NCBI RefSeq assembly: GCF_001653235.2
Contig: NC_035792.1
Coordinates: 620,001 to 684,000 of the forward strand
Direction of reading: 5' to 3'
Origin: Pochonia chlamydosporia 170
Taxonomy: Eukaryota > Ascomycota > Sordariomycetes > Hypocreales > Clavicipitaceae
DNA: 64,000 nucleotides
In this document: positions 10,717 to 22,302 of the stretch, in pieces
Numbering within the stretch: the stretch's first letter is position 1
Layout: the number at the start of each line of letters is the position of its first letter
Notes under the pieces: model-generated
Told to the model about the DNA's origin: nothing
What the model saw: only the letters and a program-made list of their open reading frames with translations
Databases searched by the model: none
Position numbers and translations under genes: made by a program

Positions 10717-12915
10717 TCAGTTTACCATCCTCTCAAGAGCGTTCCGCATTCTCCCTTTGGGGTCCCGCTCTGCAATTTCGAAAAGGAAGGGTAGAATCTT
10801 TGGTTTCGGTTCCACACGACCCAAGTACAAGTACGCGTACAGTGTCCGTACCATCCGTATATCCCTCGTCGTTCCAACAGCGAGTTCCAGCCCCCTGCTT
10901 GCGTCTAGGACATTCACGCGTTGGCCGTCAAGTAGAAGCTTCACCATCTCAAGGTTGCCGTCGTATGCCGCCCTCGTAATCAACCCCCTATTGTCAAGTG
11001 GAAAAGTTCCCTGACCCTGTGTCACATGGGACGGTCTGAACACTTCCCTTGTCACACCCTGACATAGCCAAGCAGATACCGCCTCGGGGTCGTATCCCAT
11101 CTCGAGGCATTTCCTGGCGGCGGCCACTTGCCCTGATGCGACGGCCAACACAAGTGGATGGTCCATCTGGAGGCGAAAGTTGGAGGTATCGTGTTTTAGT
11201 TGATAGTGGCCGTGCTTAAATAGGTAGTCCATGGTTTCTATATCTCCCTTGGCGACAGCATTCAGAAAATATTGGTCAAGACTCAGGTGGATGTCAAATT
11301 TTTTCAGTTCCTCGACCGCGTCACATCTTTTGGCGGCCCCATCATTAACACCCAGCCCAAGGGGTGGGATTGGGATCTTGAGATGCTCCAACATGATTCG
11401 GATAGCTTCAAAGTCCTCACGTTTCCACGAGGCATTAAACGCTGTGAGATAACTGCCACCCAACGGCTTCCTCACTGGTTCGGCTCCGTACGTTAAGAGC
11501 AGCTTGATCATGTCGTGCCCAGCTGATTCACATGCAGTCTGAAGCGGTATTTCGCCACGTTCAGACGGAGAGTTCGGATCTGCTCCATTCTTTAGCAGCA
11601 GTGCGGCTATAGCAAGATGGCCGGTGGTATTTGCCACGCACGCGTGATTCAGAAACCGATGCCTGTTAGAACTCTTGGTCACCGCTTCCTTGACCTCGGG
11701 GTCATTGTCAAACAAGAATTGAAACAGTTGACCTCGGCCAGATGTGCAATTAGATCGGATTACCTCCTCCACATCACACTGCCAGGGTGAAAAAATATCT
11801 TTGCTAGGCGACAGTCTTCTCCAAAGTCGTTTAGCAATGTCCACGGCGTCGTCGCCACGCCCGGAGCAAAGATCGTTGAAAAGGCGCTCAATTTCCATCG
11901 TATTCTTTCTATAATACCCTTTGTCCAACAGGTATCGAGAAATATTGGCCTTTCCGTCTCGCAAAGCAGAGTTGATCGGCAAATGATCAAAGTCATCCCC
12001 GATTTCCATTGGGTCGCACCCGGCTTCAACTAGCATCTTGACTAGCTCCGGGTCGTCGTAGTATCCTAAACAAACTTGATGAAGGGATTTTGGCCCTGAA
12101 ATACTCCAGCGGCGGGTTTTGATGTACTCTAGGACCTGCTTCATTATTGACTTGACTGCGACGCTCTCCTTTCCCGGGGTGTCACATATGTCGCGAATGA
12201 CACTGCCCACAAACCAAAGTTTCATGTTCCCTTGCACTTCTTTCACTGGTCCGTCTTTGTCTTCGTCCGATAGGTTATCGTAGTTATCTTTTAGGCGCTC
12301 TAGGAGTTTGCGGAAAATTTCGTCATGCCCCTGACGGGCAGCCACGACCAGACCTGGGAAGACTTGTTGGGTTGTGGTGAACCTGTCATGCTGTAGCAGG
12401 CTCTCAGCTATCTCGAGCTTACTATTCTGGACTGCGACTTCCAGGATAGACTCAAAAACAAAGTCATTTTCATGGAAGTGCAGCCACTTGTTCGGCCACC
12501 TGGGGACTCGCCACCACCGTGCCTCCGGCTGAGTAGCGCCGGCGTCGAGGAGCACTTTGACAATATCCCCGTGCCCGTGATAGACGGCATGACAAAGCAC
12601 TCTCGAATCTAAATCATAGCATCCTTTTAGGCGGGGTAGTTCGTCAAAATTATCATTTACTGACGCCCCGGCCTGAATTGCTTTTGAAACTCCTGGCGTG
12701 CAGGCTGCTTGAACTGCCGAAGGCAAAGCCAGACGGTCGAGCTGGATCCTCCGCTGCTGGGGATCGTATAACACGGGGTCAAACCAGCAGTGAAAGTGAC
12801 GATTGACTCTGCTGAGGTGCGCAATATCTGCTACAAGTTTGAGGTGGCTGCCAATCAGCAACAGTACCTCTCCTGGCATATGATGAAGCGATAGACCTTT
12901 CGTTTCGGCATCCAT
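10717..12915 (-). CDS. F-box/ankyrin-repeat protein, copy 1
   Basis: One exon of 732 codons from the ATG at 12915; another in-frame ATG at 12930 would add five residues. I prefer 12915 because the paralogue also begins MD about 12-15 residues before the same motif. Residues 13-50 (MPGEVLLLIGSHLKLVADIAH, then LSRVNRHFH) have the shape of an F-box. About ten ankyrin units follow, for example LCHAVYHGHGDIVKVLLDAGA, LPINSALRDGKANISRYLLDKG and LAIAALLLKNGADPN. F-box proteins usually recruit targets to SCF ubiquitin ligases, here presumably through the ankyrin surface; the target is unknown. No membrane segment is seen. A diverged tandem paralogue lies upstream at 14006-16198. Confidence 0.85.
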   Translation of the reverse strand: MDAETKGLSLHHMPGEVLLLIGSHLKLVADIAHLSRVNRHFHCWFDPVLYDPQQRRIQLDRLALPSAVQAACTPGVSKAIQAGASVNDNFDELPRLKGCYDLDSRVLCHAVYHGHGDIVKVLLDAGATQPEARWWRVPRWPNKWLHFHENDFVFESILEVAVQNSKLEIAESLLQHDRFTTTQQVFPGLVVAARQGHDEIFRKLLERLKDNYDNLSDEDKDGPVKEVQGNMKLWFVGSVIRDICDTPGKESVAVKSIMKQVLEYIKTRRWSISGPKSLHQVCLGYYDDPELVKMLVEAGCDPMEIGDDFDHLPINSALRDGKANISRYLLDKGYYRKNTMEIERLFNDLCSGRGDDAVDIAKRLWRRLSPSKDIFSPWQCDVEEVIRSNCTSGRGQLFQFLFDNDPEVKEAVTKSSNRHRFLNHACVANTTGHLAIAALLLKNGADPNSPSERGEIPLQTACESAGHDMIKLLLTYGAEPVRKPLGGSYLTAFNASWKREDFEAIRIMLEHLKIPIPPLGLGVNDGAAKRCDAVEELKKFDIHLSLDQYFLNAVAKGDIETMDYLFKHGHYQLKHDTSNFRLQMDHPLVLAVASGQVAAARKCLEMGYDPEAVSAWLCQGVTREVFRPSHVTQGQGTFPLDNRGLITRAAYDGNLEMVKLLLDGQRVNVLDASRGLELAVGTTRDIRMVRTLYAYLYLGRVEPKPKILPFLFEIAERDPKGRMRNALERMVN

Positions 12916-14005
12916 TTTCTCTAACAACATTTCAGGGACTGAAATAATGCCAGTGCGCAAAGATGAGGACGTGTCGATGCCGTGGCAATGAAAAGGTGAT
13001 TACAAAATGCTAGAAATACCACCCAACATGGGCCATGTGCGGTACTTAAATATGAGTAGCTGACATGACGACAAAGAGTCACCGGGCAAACAGGGCAGTG
13101 AACTAGTCTGGCGGGATGTACACCATGCATGTTAGGTTGGCGCTTAGCGATGAAATAACCTTTGGTGAATGTATGTTTTGCTAGTGTTCGTTGCCTTTCA
13201 GTTCCCGCCATAAGAACACAAGCCCCTGCGGCGTGAACGGTTGTTGGAGAAAATGCGCTTGGAAGGACATAAGGGTGAGAATTTGTAATACGATGCTATT
13301 ATTTACTCCATTTAACATGGGGGTTCCATTTTTCAGCCAGAAGGAGTACTTTTACCGGTGATCTTCAGCCAGGGATGACTTTGCAGCTAACAGTTCACGG
13401 GCGATTGTCAAACAACTTAATTTGAACTCTGCTTTGTAGTCATTTTGTGGCGTTTACGGGGTTTGTTCTATGTTAGTTTCCACACTTGAAAGACGGCAAG
13501 TAGGAACAGCTACTTCTGAAACGTGCATGCAAATTTCTTTATTGGAACAGAGTTCTATGACAGGTCCAGGGTTGTTCGAACAACATTCAGTGTTCCAGGA
13601 ATCATATATCCACGACTCTATCACTCGAAAGGCGTTGCCCGAACTTCACTCCCAACCACGCCAGGCTCATCGTCTGCCAATTGTCCCAGCATTGGCTGTA
13701 CGTTGCCAAATGGAGAGACTAGACGACGTAAATTCTCCTCCTGCGTGGCGCAACTAACAACCATGAAAATGGCAATGTCGCAAGGCAGCCATTAGCGCTG
13801 TAACTGAGAATCATATTTCTCGTCTAGTATTTACATATTTTAAGCGTATTATGGTGACCAATCCTGTTCCTATTCCCTTTTCAACGCCAATAACCCCGTC
13901 CCAACTAGAGATATACATTTAAACCAAGAAATCTGTCAAAGGGTATAACCAAAACCATCTCTCCGTATCTTCGGTTTCCTTTCTCCACACTCAATGACCC
14001 AGCAG
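12916..14005. other. Spacer between ankyrin paralogues
   Basis: Holds the promoter of the first ankyrin gene and the 3' flank of the second. No gene, transposon remnant or repeat was recognised. Two overlapping short frames at 13470-13795 show no family resemblance. Confidence 0.55.
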
Positions 14006-16198
14006 TCATCTTCTTTTGGGAAAATCACACACATATTTCGGGTTATCATGTCTTTCCGACCACCAAAACTCTCCATCATACGGTGCCCCCATATCATCCA
14101 GAGCATCCATCATTCTTGCATTCTTACGCCCCCTTGCATAGTTAAAGATCTTCCGTAGAATAACCTCACCTGGATTACTCTTGACCAAATGCATGTATAT
14201 CCTTTTCACCATCTCTACATTATTCTTGTCGATGGCGAGTTTGAGCCCTTCAACGATGTCGTGTTCCCGCTGCGGCATACGTAGTATGACATCAAGCACC
14301 TTAACGCTGTCTCTGTAGCAAGCCGCCACGATTAAGCCGTCTTCGCCTTGTGTCTTGTAAAAGTTGCTCACTGAAAGAGGATCATAGCCCATGTCAAGGC
14401 ATTTTTGCACAGCCGCTGGATGGTTATTTGCGACGGCATTCATAAGTGGATGGTCGAAATATCTGTAGATCCAGGCATTTTCCAAGGGTGGAAAGATGCG
14501 CTTGTCAAAGAAGTCACTCATTGTCTTGACATCACCTTGACCTGCTGCTTCGGTGAAGTAATAGTGAGGGTTTATGATAACGTCGTTTGAATCAAGACTC
14601 AACAGTGCTTGGAGTCCGCCGGCTGGTTCGTCACCAGCATCCTGTCCACGGCGCGACTTCTCAGCTTTCGCATATTCAAGCAACATCTGAACCGTTTTCG
14701 AATCCCGAATCGCCAAGGAGATGTCAAGTGTGTTAAATGGAAATACGTCGCTAGCCTTCCCCGTCGGTTTACCCGTGTACTCCACCATGACCTTGATAGA
14801 GTTACGTTTTCCGCGCGTACATGCGAAATGTAGTTGCGGTAACTTGGGGTGTAAACGCGACCCAGAGTTAGGCTTAGCTTCCTTGTTGAAGACCACCTTC
14901 GTGAGGGCAAGATGACTGTCCGTTTCGTCTTTGCAGGCATACCGCAAGAGATTTGGTGACTTGTCCAAGACGACCCTATTGAATTCGGGGTCGTTGTCGA
15001 GAAGTAATTGAAATAGTCGACCATTTCCGTACCTGCACAATCTTCCTGCCGCATCCTTGACTATTCTTGAAGGTTCATGTAGTGCTGCCCCTTGGGCAAA
15101 AAGCCATTCAGCAATCGCAATATACTCGTCTTCTTTGGTGGGGTCCCCGAAGCAAACCTCTTCAAGAAGGTATTCAAGGTCAAATGGATGGTTGCTAAAG
15201 TGTCCCTGGTCGATGAGATGCTTCACAATCGTTGTGTTTCTGGTCTGCATTGCGGCAGCGATGGGTAGTCGATCGCGGTAATCATCGTCCCGTAGCATCG
15301 GATCTAACCCATGAGAAATAAACAATTCGAGCAGCTCAGCAGAATCCATATGCCCACGACAAACTTGGTGTAGTGAATTGTGAATGTTCATCTCCCAGTG
15401 CTCTTCTTTAATACGCCTTAGGACGTAATCCGCCATCGACATTACCTCGGCTAGTTTCTTGTTCTCCTTGTCAATTTCGTACTCAGGTCGACAAATATCG
15501 ATTATGGCTCGGTTCACAAGCCAATCCTGCACCTCAGGACTCGTTTCGTCTTCTAGATGTGATAAAAGCTCAAAGAATATGCCACTGTGTCCATTGCTCG
15601 CCGCCGCTCGCAGAGAAGCAATAAGCGATCGCGTCGTAGTAAAGCCCCCATGACTTAGAAGGTCCTGTGCTATGGCATAGTGACCCATCTGTACTGCCGT
15701 TTCGAGAATATGCTCCTGATCAATCCGAAGATTGGGATATTGATGGTGATATGTGTCTGGTGGCGTGCGTCTCCTTTGCCGTCTTGATACGTGTGGATGT
15801 ACAGCACCGGCATCCAGCAGCAGCTTCACAATACCACGATACCCATGAAAAACAGCATGGTACAGTAGGTTTTCATCCAGACCCGTGGAAAATCTCGGAT
15901 TCCATCGCATTTCTGGGAAGGAACTGTTGACGAGTTCCCTCGCACCGGCATTCAGTGCCTTGACAACCCCAGCTTCGCACCCCTTCCGAACTGCGCAAGG
16001 TAGAGCACGTTTGTCGAGACGAGTTCTCAGTTGAGTATTGTATAGAGTGTGGTTGAATACTTGGTGAAAATGGCGATTTACCCTCGCTAGTGAACCTATA
16101 TCCGCCACAATTCGAAGATTATTGCCAACCATCAGCAGTAGTTCATTCGGCATTCGGCTAAGCCAGTCACGGCCTTCAGATAAATGCGGTGTATCCAT
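14006..16198 (-). CDS. F-box/ankyrin-repeat protein, copy 2
   Basis: One exon of 730 codons from the ATG at 16198 (MDTPHLSEGRDWL). The upstream extension to 16279 is also open but has no support from the paralogue. An F-box-like segment (RMPNELLLMVGNNLRIVADI, then SLARVNRHFHQVF) is followed by about ten ankyrin units, for example LLYHAVFHGYRGIVKLLLDAGA, LHQVCRGHMDSAELLELFISHG and HPLMNAVANNHPAAVQKCLDMGYDP. The order of units matches copy 1 (compare HPLVLAVASGQVAAARKCLEMGYDP), so the two genes arose by tandem duplication and then diverged strongly. They are probably substrate receptors of an SCF complex; no target can be inferred. Confidence 0.85.
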   Translation of the reverse strand: MDTPHLSEGRDWLSRMPNELLLMVGNNLRIVADIGSLARVNRHFHQVFNHTLYNTQLRTRLDKRALPCAVRKGCEAGVVKALNAGARELVNSSFPEMRWNPRFSTGLDENLLYHAVFHGYRGIVKLLLDAGAVHPHVSRRQRRRTPPDTYHHQYPNLRIDQEHILETAVQMGHYAIAQDLLSHGGFTTTRSLIASLRAAASNGHSGIFFELLSHLEDETSPEVQDWLVNRAIIDICRPEYEIDKENKKLAEVMSMADYVLRRIKEEHWEMNIHNSLHQVCRGHMDSAELLELFISHGLDPMLRDDDYRDRLPIAAAMQTRNTTIVKHLIDQGHFSNHPFDLEYLLEEVCFGDPTKEDEYIAIAEWLFAQGAALHEPSRIVKDAAGRLCRYGNGRLFQLLLDNDPEFNRVVLDKSPNLLRYACKDETDSHLALTKVVFNKEAKPNSGSRLHPKLPQLHFACTRGKRNSIKVMVEYTGKPTGKASDVFPFNTLDISLAIRDSKTVQMLLEYAKAEKSRRGQDAGDEPAGGLQALLSLDSNDVIINPHYYFTEAAGQGDVKTMSDFFDKRIFPPLENAWIYRYFDHPLMNAVANNHPAAVQKCLDMGYDPLSVSNFYKTQGEDGLIVAACYRDSVKVLDVILRMPQREHDIVEGLKLAIDKNNVEMVKRIYMHLVKSNPGEVILRKIFNYARGRKNARMMDALDDMGAPYDGEFWWSERHDNPKYVCDFPKRR

Positions 16199-18082
16199 GA
16201 CTGCAGGGTTGTAGTGTTGACTGTGTCGAAAATGGAATCTTCTAGTAAGCAATTGTTGAGCTGTATTACAGAAGTACAACTCGGGTTTGGCAAACCCCTA
16301 TGGTTAAGTATGGGGTTACCGTAATTGAAGACGCAAAGGGGAATTGAACTGCAAAAACCATAACGGAAGCCACTCAAGACGGGCTTTAGTGGTGGAGTGA
16401 GTGGGAGCATTTGGTCTTCCGAACACTTGATAAAGTGATGTTCAACAGTACATTATAACGTAGGAAGGCTGAGAAACCTTCTGAATAAATTACATTCTCT
16501 GCTCCTGAAAGACAATGCCATTGAGAGAAATGGCAGTTCGGAGTGCCTAAGCTATGGCAACCCAGATGTTAGGTGAACACAATACTAGGAAAGTCTCTTG
16601 TAAATGTCAAAAACCCATAACAGTTCATTTTAACATGGCCAGATCCAGGTATTTGCTTGCCGCCTGTTCAATAGATACTATGGCACCAAGTTCGATATTC
16701 ACAACCCATTTCTAAATGTGTGTAAGATGAACTGCAATAACCAGGAGATGGTGAGGCTGGCCGTTTAACACTAATTATCTGTCTGTTTGTTCTGAAGCGC
16801 CAGTCAAAGGTTAGTTTTTCAGTTATGCCTAATCAGCCGAATCTGAAACTTGGAATGCTCTGCACATCCACATACCAGCACTTAGAGCAACTCTCCATCC
16901 ATACAAACACACAAAGCTTACCCCTGTTTGTGCCACCTCTCCAAGAATCGTCGGCACTAAGAGCAGTACTTTGTTCACCTCATCTCATAGAAGCCAGATT
17001 ATAGCCTTGTCACTCTCTTGTTTTGAGCTGCAAGCGGCAACAAAGACGCCACATGCAGCTGCGTGCCCATGAGTTCCACTTGTGGCTGCCTCCTTATGTA
17101 CTTACCCTTTCACTATCTCTTTCCAGATCTCCCCCGAACATAGTGGCGAGAAAGAACCTGACACGATGTGTATCCTTATTCAGCACTCAGGGGGATAATT
17201 TCATTAGTTCTTATTATTGGTCCCAAGAAAATTAGGTTACACTAGCCAGATTTGAAGAATGGCCACACAGGAGCTATTTCTCCGCAGATCGCCTGCGCCT
17301 AACGAACAAGGGGCATAAATTGGCACCCATGTGATTTTCTCCTTTACAGATCGTCTGATGTTGCAAAAACCGCGACCAGACAGCTGGTAAAAAGCCCTGG
17401 ATTGTCAGAGCCAAGGGTCTCAGAAGAAAGCACCAGTTCAGTAAGGCTGAGAGGGATCGTCGTGGCACCGACTCGTGATTGCGGCATCCGTGCGAGTGCC
17501 ACGCATTAGTTTCTTCACTAGACAGGGGTAACGGCATTCAAGAGTCAAGACTCAGTCTCGTGCTGACTGCATGGGAAGTGGGATTTATCAAGTAACAAAA
17601 CCAACGCTGAGATGGGTAAAAGACTTGTAGGAGTATCTGCAGCAGGTTTAAGTAGATAACCTGAATTCACTTTTTTTTTTTTTTTTTGAGATTTCTGCTC
17701 AAGTTCCCAAACGTGGTGTCAACTGAGTTGAGTGTAGATGCGTTTTTTCTTTCCCCTTTCTGGACCCAACCCTCGAACGGTCTGTGGCTTGAATCATGGG
17801 TACTGGTTTATGGCTGTCGATATTTCTTAGCTTCCCGCACTGACACCATCCAATCTCCATCGTCAATTGGAGATTTTTGACAGCTAAACTGGGTATGTTG
17901 AAGCTAAACAAGCCACGAATTGCCGGCGTACAGATTCTCTTTATGTGAAGACAGTTGGGCGCGATGTGGCATTTTTCTTTCTTCCAACGTCCAACTTGTT
18001 CAAACCTCTTCTTCGTTCGACTTGCTTGCTAGTACTGATGCTGCTTTGATTGTTTTACCTTGCTTGATTTCGAACCGACAAG
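16199..18082. other. Intergenic between divergent genes
   Basis: Promoter side of both the ankyrin gene and the CFEM receptor gene. There is a T17 tract at 17671-17687. The 150 bases before 18083 are rich in pyrimidines, as expected of a fungal leader. No gene was recognised. Confidence 0.55.
17671..17687. repeat. T17 homopolymer
   Basis: Seventeen consecutive T residues, about 400 bp upstream of the CFEM receptor gene. It may act as a nucleosome-excluding element, but only the sequence is seen. Confidence 0.85.
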
Positions 18083-19627
18083 ATGCGTCTCACTAGGTGG
18101 CTAGTAGCAGTGCTACCATTTGGATGTTACGGGAGCCAAATCGTCAACAGAGACGCCTTCGAATCCCCATCATCAGTTTTACAAAGGCTACCACCTTGTT
18201 CTGTAAGTAGACGCGTTGGTTTCCGCTATGAGAAGCAGCATGCAACTGGTGATTTATATATCTATAACTGGGCAACTAACAATACACAGGCTACTTGTTT
18301 AACATCAGCTGTTTTGAACTCGACTTGCTCTCCTATCGATGCAGCCTGCATATGTGCCAGCGAGGAAATACAAGCGTCTAGTGCTAAATGCATTCAAGCA
18401 GCTTGCTCTCTCAAAGATGCACTTTGTAAGTGCTCTGCAATTTCAGGGATAATAATTACATTGCGAAATACGAACTAACTACATACCGCAGCAACCAAAA
18501 ACACTACATTGGCTGCATGCCATGCGCCCGTCAGAGACAAGACCGCCATATACAGCACACTCTCCATAACGTTGGGCACGACAACAACTGTCATGGTCCT
18601 TGCTCGCATCATCTTCAAACAGTTCTTTAGCGCGGCGCAGTCGTTAGCACTCGACGATAAAGTCATACTGGGCACAGTGGCGGTACGAATAGTCGGAACC
18701 GTACTTAACGTCGAGGGTCTCTCAGCTCATGGACTCGGCAAGGATGTCTGGACAATCTCTCCGGAAACACTCACGACATTCGTCATGTACTTTTACATTA
18801 TGGAAATCCTCTATTTCGCAGAGGTGTGCCTCATCAAACTGAGCCTGACACTTTTCTATCTTAACATCTTTCCTGGCAAAGGAATTCGTCGCCTTCTCTG
18901 GGGAACTGCCATTTTTAATGTCATCTACGGCGTGGCTTTTGTTCTCACTGCAATCTTCCAATGCACCCCGATTAGTTATTACTGGACGCAATACTTTGGA
19001 ACAACGCCTGGTCACTGCGTCAATATTAACGCATTCGGTTGGGTTAACGCTGCAATCAGCATTGCCGTTGATGTGTGGATGATTGCTCTACCCTTGAATC
19101 AGATTCGAAAGCTCAAGCTGCATTGGAACAAGAAAATAGGTGTAACCATCATGTTTTTGATCGGCACATTGTAAGTTTCAGTCTATCCGTTACAGTGAAT
19201 CCTAGTTAACATGGGTAGTGTGACGATTGTCTCCGTGCTGAGACTGCAATCGCTCATCTATTTCGGAAACTCAACGAACCCAACGTGGTATCTATGGCCA
19301 GTGGCATACTGGTCCACTATTGAAGTTAACGTTGGAATGATGTGCACTTGCCTTCCTGCCATGCGCTTGATCTTGTTGCGCTTGTTCCCACAGTATCTTG
19401 GCTCTGGGACGACAAAGCAGAGCGCTTCTTACGGTGGCTATGTTAGAAGTCAGAGCAGGGTTCCTACAAAGGTGTCTGAATATAAGCATAATGACCAGAA
19501 TTCGGAGGTGGAATTGACCGGGAATCCGACATTGACGCGCACAAGTAAGATACTATGCCTGCTCGATTTTACACTGAGGGTCGTTGCTAACTTTGTTTCA
19601 GACTCGGAATCCAAGTTTTCAGTCTAG
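18083..19627 (+). CDS. CFEM-domain integral membrane protein (PTH11-type receptor-like)
   Basis: Five exons: 18083-18202, 18290-18425, 18492-19170, 19219-19544 and 19602-19627. All introns are GT..AG and all phases match. A signal peptide is followed by a CFEM domain with the eight expected cysteines (LPPCS, ATCLT, STCS, AACIC, AKC, AACS and LAACH); the domain is split by the first two introns. Seven hydrophobic segments follow, with marks of the fungal rhodopsin-like family: DDKVILG, GLGKDVW, YFAEVCLIKLSLTLFYLNIF, FQCTPISYYW, and VTIVSVLRLQSLIYFGNSTNPTW. The short tail is cytoplasmic. This architecture is that of PTH11-like proteins, some of which sense surfaces or act as receptors in plant and insect pathogens. 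The ligand is unknown. Confidence 0.85.
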
Positions 19628-19927
19628 AAGACCAGGTACACGGTACGAACCCGCAGATGGCGCAGTCTAAGAATGGTTTTGGTAATGGAGAATGTCTATC
19701 AGACCCAGTTTCGCAGGCGCGGGAGTGATGAAAAAATCTTGGACACAACATAATACGCACCGGCCAGTTGTCTGGCTTAGGTACAGCTCAATCACATAGC
19801 AAATGAGAAAGGGGCTAATAGTTCAAGATCACGACGGGGTATTTAAATACTATACAGAAACCATAGCTAATAAAAGGCTCCCAAGCGCTGCTACATTCCC
19901 CAGCCATTCTCAATGGCAAAGGGTCAC
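19628..19927. other. Convergent spacer
   Basis: Three hundred bases between the 3' ends of the CFEM receptor gene and the regulator gene. Probably both 3' untranslated regions; nothing else was seen. Confidence 0.55.
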
Positions 19928-22302
19928 TTACAAACAATTATTACTAATATCCAAGAGCCAAGCGTCCGCGTCAATGCCCATTTCCTCAGCTATATTGCCA
20001 AAAGAGAACAGAGGCATCACAGGTGTATGAAAGCCGCTCACAAAGGGGTGCGGCTCCAGATGTTCCTCAGCAGAAAGATAAGACGCGTTATCGGCGTGTG
20101 TTGTCATGCCTTCGCCAACAGCACTCGCACTATTATACTGTGCCATTGCAGACCTTCCAGGTTCTGCGTGAGTTATGGGTGGCGGTGTATGCGCTTTGTC
20201 TGTCTCTCTGGAGACATCACCGGATATACTGTTGAGGAGGGAGTCTAGCAGGTGGCGTGTGCAAACGACGAGAGGCCAGGAGTCTTGAAAACCCTCCAAT
20301 ATATGCATGGCTAGTCGTACTCGGTGCTCGCATAGAACCTTTGTGCAGTCATCGCCTTTGCGCATCTGAATTATGTGAATAAGTGTTGAAGCAAATATGG
20401 AAGGGAAACTAGGCACATTAGCTATGATGCTGTTTCGCGGATCTCAGTAGTAACATACATGTGGATGGGCGCTCTGTATAGCAATCCTGACGCAAGGACG
20501 TCCTCCAGCAGTCGCATGGCTTTACTTGCCAACGAAAATAGAACATCGTTCTCCGGACGATCACATAGCAGTCGGTAAAAGACTATTTGGTAGTCCCTAT
20601 TTGGGTTTGTCAATTACTAGTCTCGAAGTGGTGATGAAGAGGAGGTCATACAAGTGATACAAGTGTATCAAGGCTGGCCAGAAGCCATGTTTCAATGTGA
20701 TGCTGGACGGCACACTGGAGAACTCTGGCGGGAGTTGACTTCCAAAGTCTACCAGTTCCTCATGACGCCTCTGTGCCAGACTGACTTCCGTGGCTGGTGA
20801 ATACTTGGTAGTGATGCAAGTAGCCGCTATAAGGACGAGTCAGTAACATGGCCGACGCAGAAATGGCCTGCTTGTCCACAAACCTCGGGAAGCTAGTTCA
20901 GCAAAATGAATGAGATAGAGTTTACTCTCATCTCGGGCACCGTTTATTGTTGCTGAGTCGTAGTCTTGGAAATCTTCGTCTGTCAGGGGACGAATATCGC
21001 AGAAACTAGGGTTGATGTGTGGAGGACGGCCATAAACCGCTGCGTGATGAACGTCATTTATCTAACAAATGTCAGAAGATCACACACAATTAATAGATCA
21101 TACAGATTCTGACCTGTGGCACAAGCTGAGGGGATTTTGAAATGCCAGCATCACACTTACAAATAGAACCCACCAAGTCCGACGCCAAATCGTCTGCTGT
21201 GACCACGTCAAGTAGGAATACGACCGTCTAGCCATGTGATCAGCAGAATAACAAGCAATACGAATAGATACAACTTACGTCCGGTGCATCCCCAACGATT
21301 GTGCCATGGCCGACGCAACACCAAGCCAGTGCCACGTATCTTTTTGTTCCATCGGCCCACCACTCCAGTTTGACATCAGAATCAGAGCCTGAACAGTAGC
21401 AGTGCCATCCGGTTCATATCCCGCGTCATAAAGAGCCTTTGCCCGTCGGTGAAACGTCAAACTCGCAATATATCTAGACTCAAAGCCCATTGACCGCAGC
21501 ACTGATGCCGGGCAATGTAAAACGGCCATGAATAACACCGCATTCAAAATAAGCGGCGACAAACGACCAGTTACGTGTAACTTCATGAAGTGTTGTCGGT
21601 CAAAAATCGGACACGCAGGGTGAGAGATGTCGAAAAAGCTATGAATCAGTTTATCTCGGATGTCCTTCTCGGGATAATCGAAAACGCCTTGCTTCCTCAA
21701 CCATTCGTCTTCATCAGAACGCATAGCCCGTAGTGCTTTCTGCGCATCATGGCCTACATGGTCCATGACGGCTTGTTGCAGTTTATCGCCAAAGAAGGCC
21801 GGTTGTGCGGATGCCTTGAACGGGTTTCCAAGCTCACTTACGCAGTACTTGAAGTTGGCTGAATCACCCATGTAGATGACCTTTTCGCCAGCGCCAACGG
21901 GATCCTTTTGCACTGCAATTTCTGATAAGGATGGGCTGACATTTCGATGAAATTGCGGTACATTGTTTTGTGGATGGTGATTTGTCTGTTCTTGAAACGA
22001 TGATGCCTCACTCGGCGTATCTAGTGCTACAACTGGCGGAGGCGGAGGAACACGATTTTCCAGCTTTCGACCATTATACTGTCGCTTATGCCTGACGAGT
22101 ACCAGTTCAGATGAGCTTTTCAGTAAGTCAAGAATATGTGATGAGAAGCGACTTACTTGCCACGTTTCGAAACGATCAATTCGCAGGACGCATTTGCTAG
22201 TTGACAATTGGTGCATGCATCGGCGTTCCCGGGTCGATCGCAGCGGACGCGCCGTGAGTTGCAGAGTTTGCAGGCAACCCTCGCCCTCGCGGTGTTTTGC
22301 AT
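19928..22302 (-). CDS. Zn2Cys6 transcription factor with fungal-specific regulatory domain
   Basis: Seven exons: 22157-22302, 21279-22091, 21161-21227, 20884-21061, 20652-20826, 20459-20596 and 19928-20408. Introns of 50-99 bp are GT..AG and the sum is 666 in-frame codons. The Zn2Cys6 cluster lies at residues 11-40 (C11, C14, C21, C30, C33, C40; spacing 2-6-8-2-6), so the protein should bind CGG-type half-sites. A proline/glutamine-rich linker follows, then the regulatory domain: LIHSFFDISHPACPIFDRQHF, ASAMAQSLGMHR, RRTWWVLFINDVHHAAVYGRPPHI and FYRLLCDRPENDVL. The WW..F..D...A...GRPP core is diagnostic. The gene lies next to an esterase, monooxygenase, dioxygenase and permease that share the heptamer TCGGCGA upstream, so it may be their regulator. 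That role is inference. Confidence 0.85.

Noticed and set aside
20597..20651. Frameshift in the first Zn2Cys6 regulator near TTSRL / NRDYQIV
   Set aside because: A 55-bp GT..AG intron joins HLYH to LDYQIVFYRLL in phase, so no lesion is needed.
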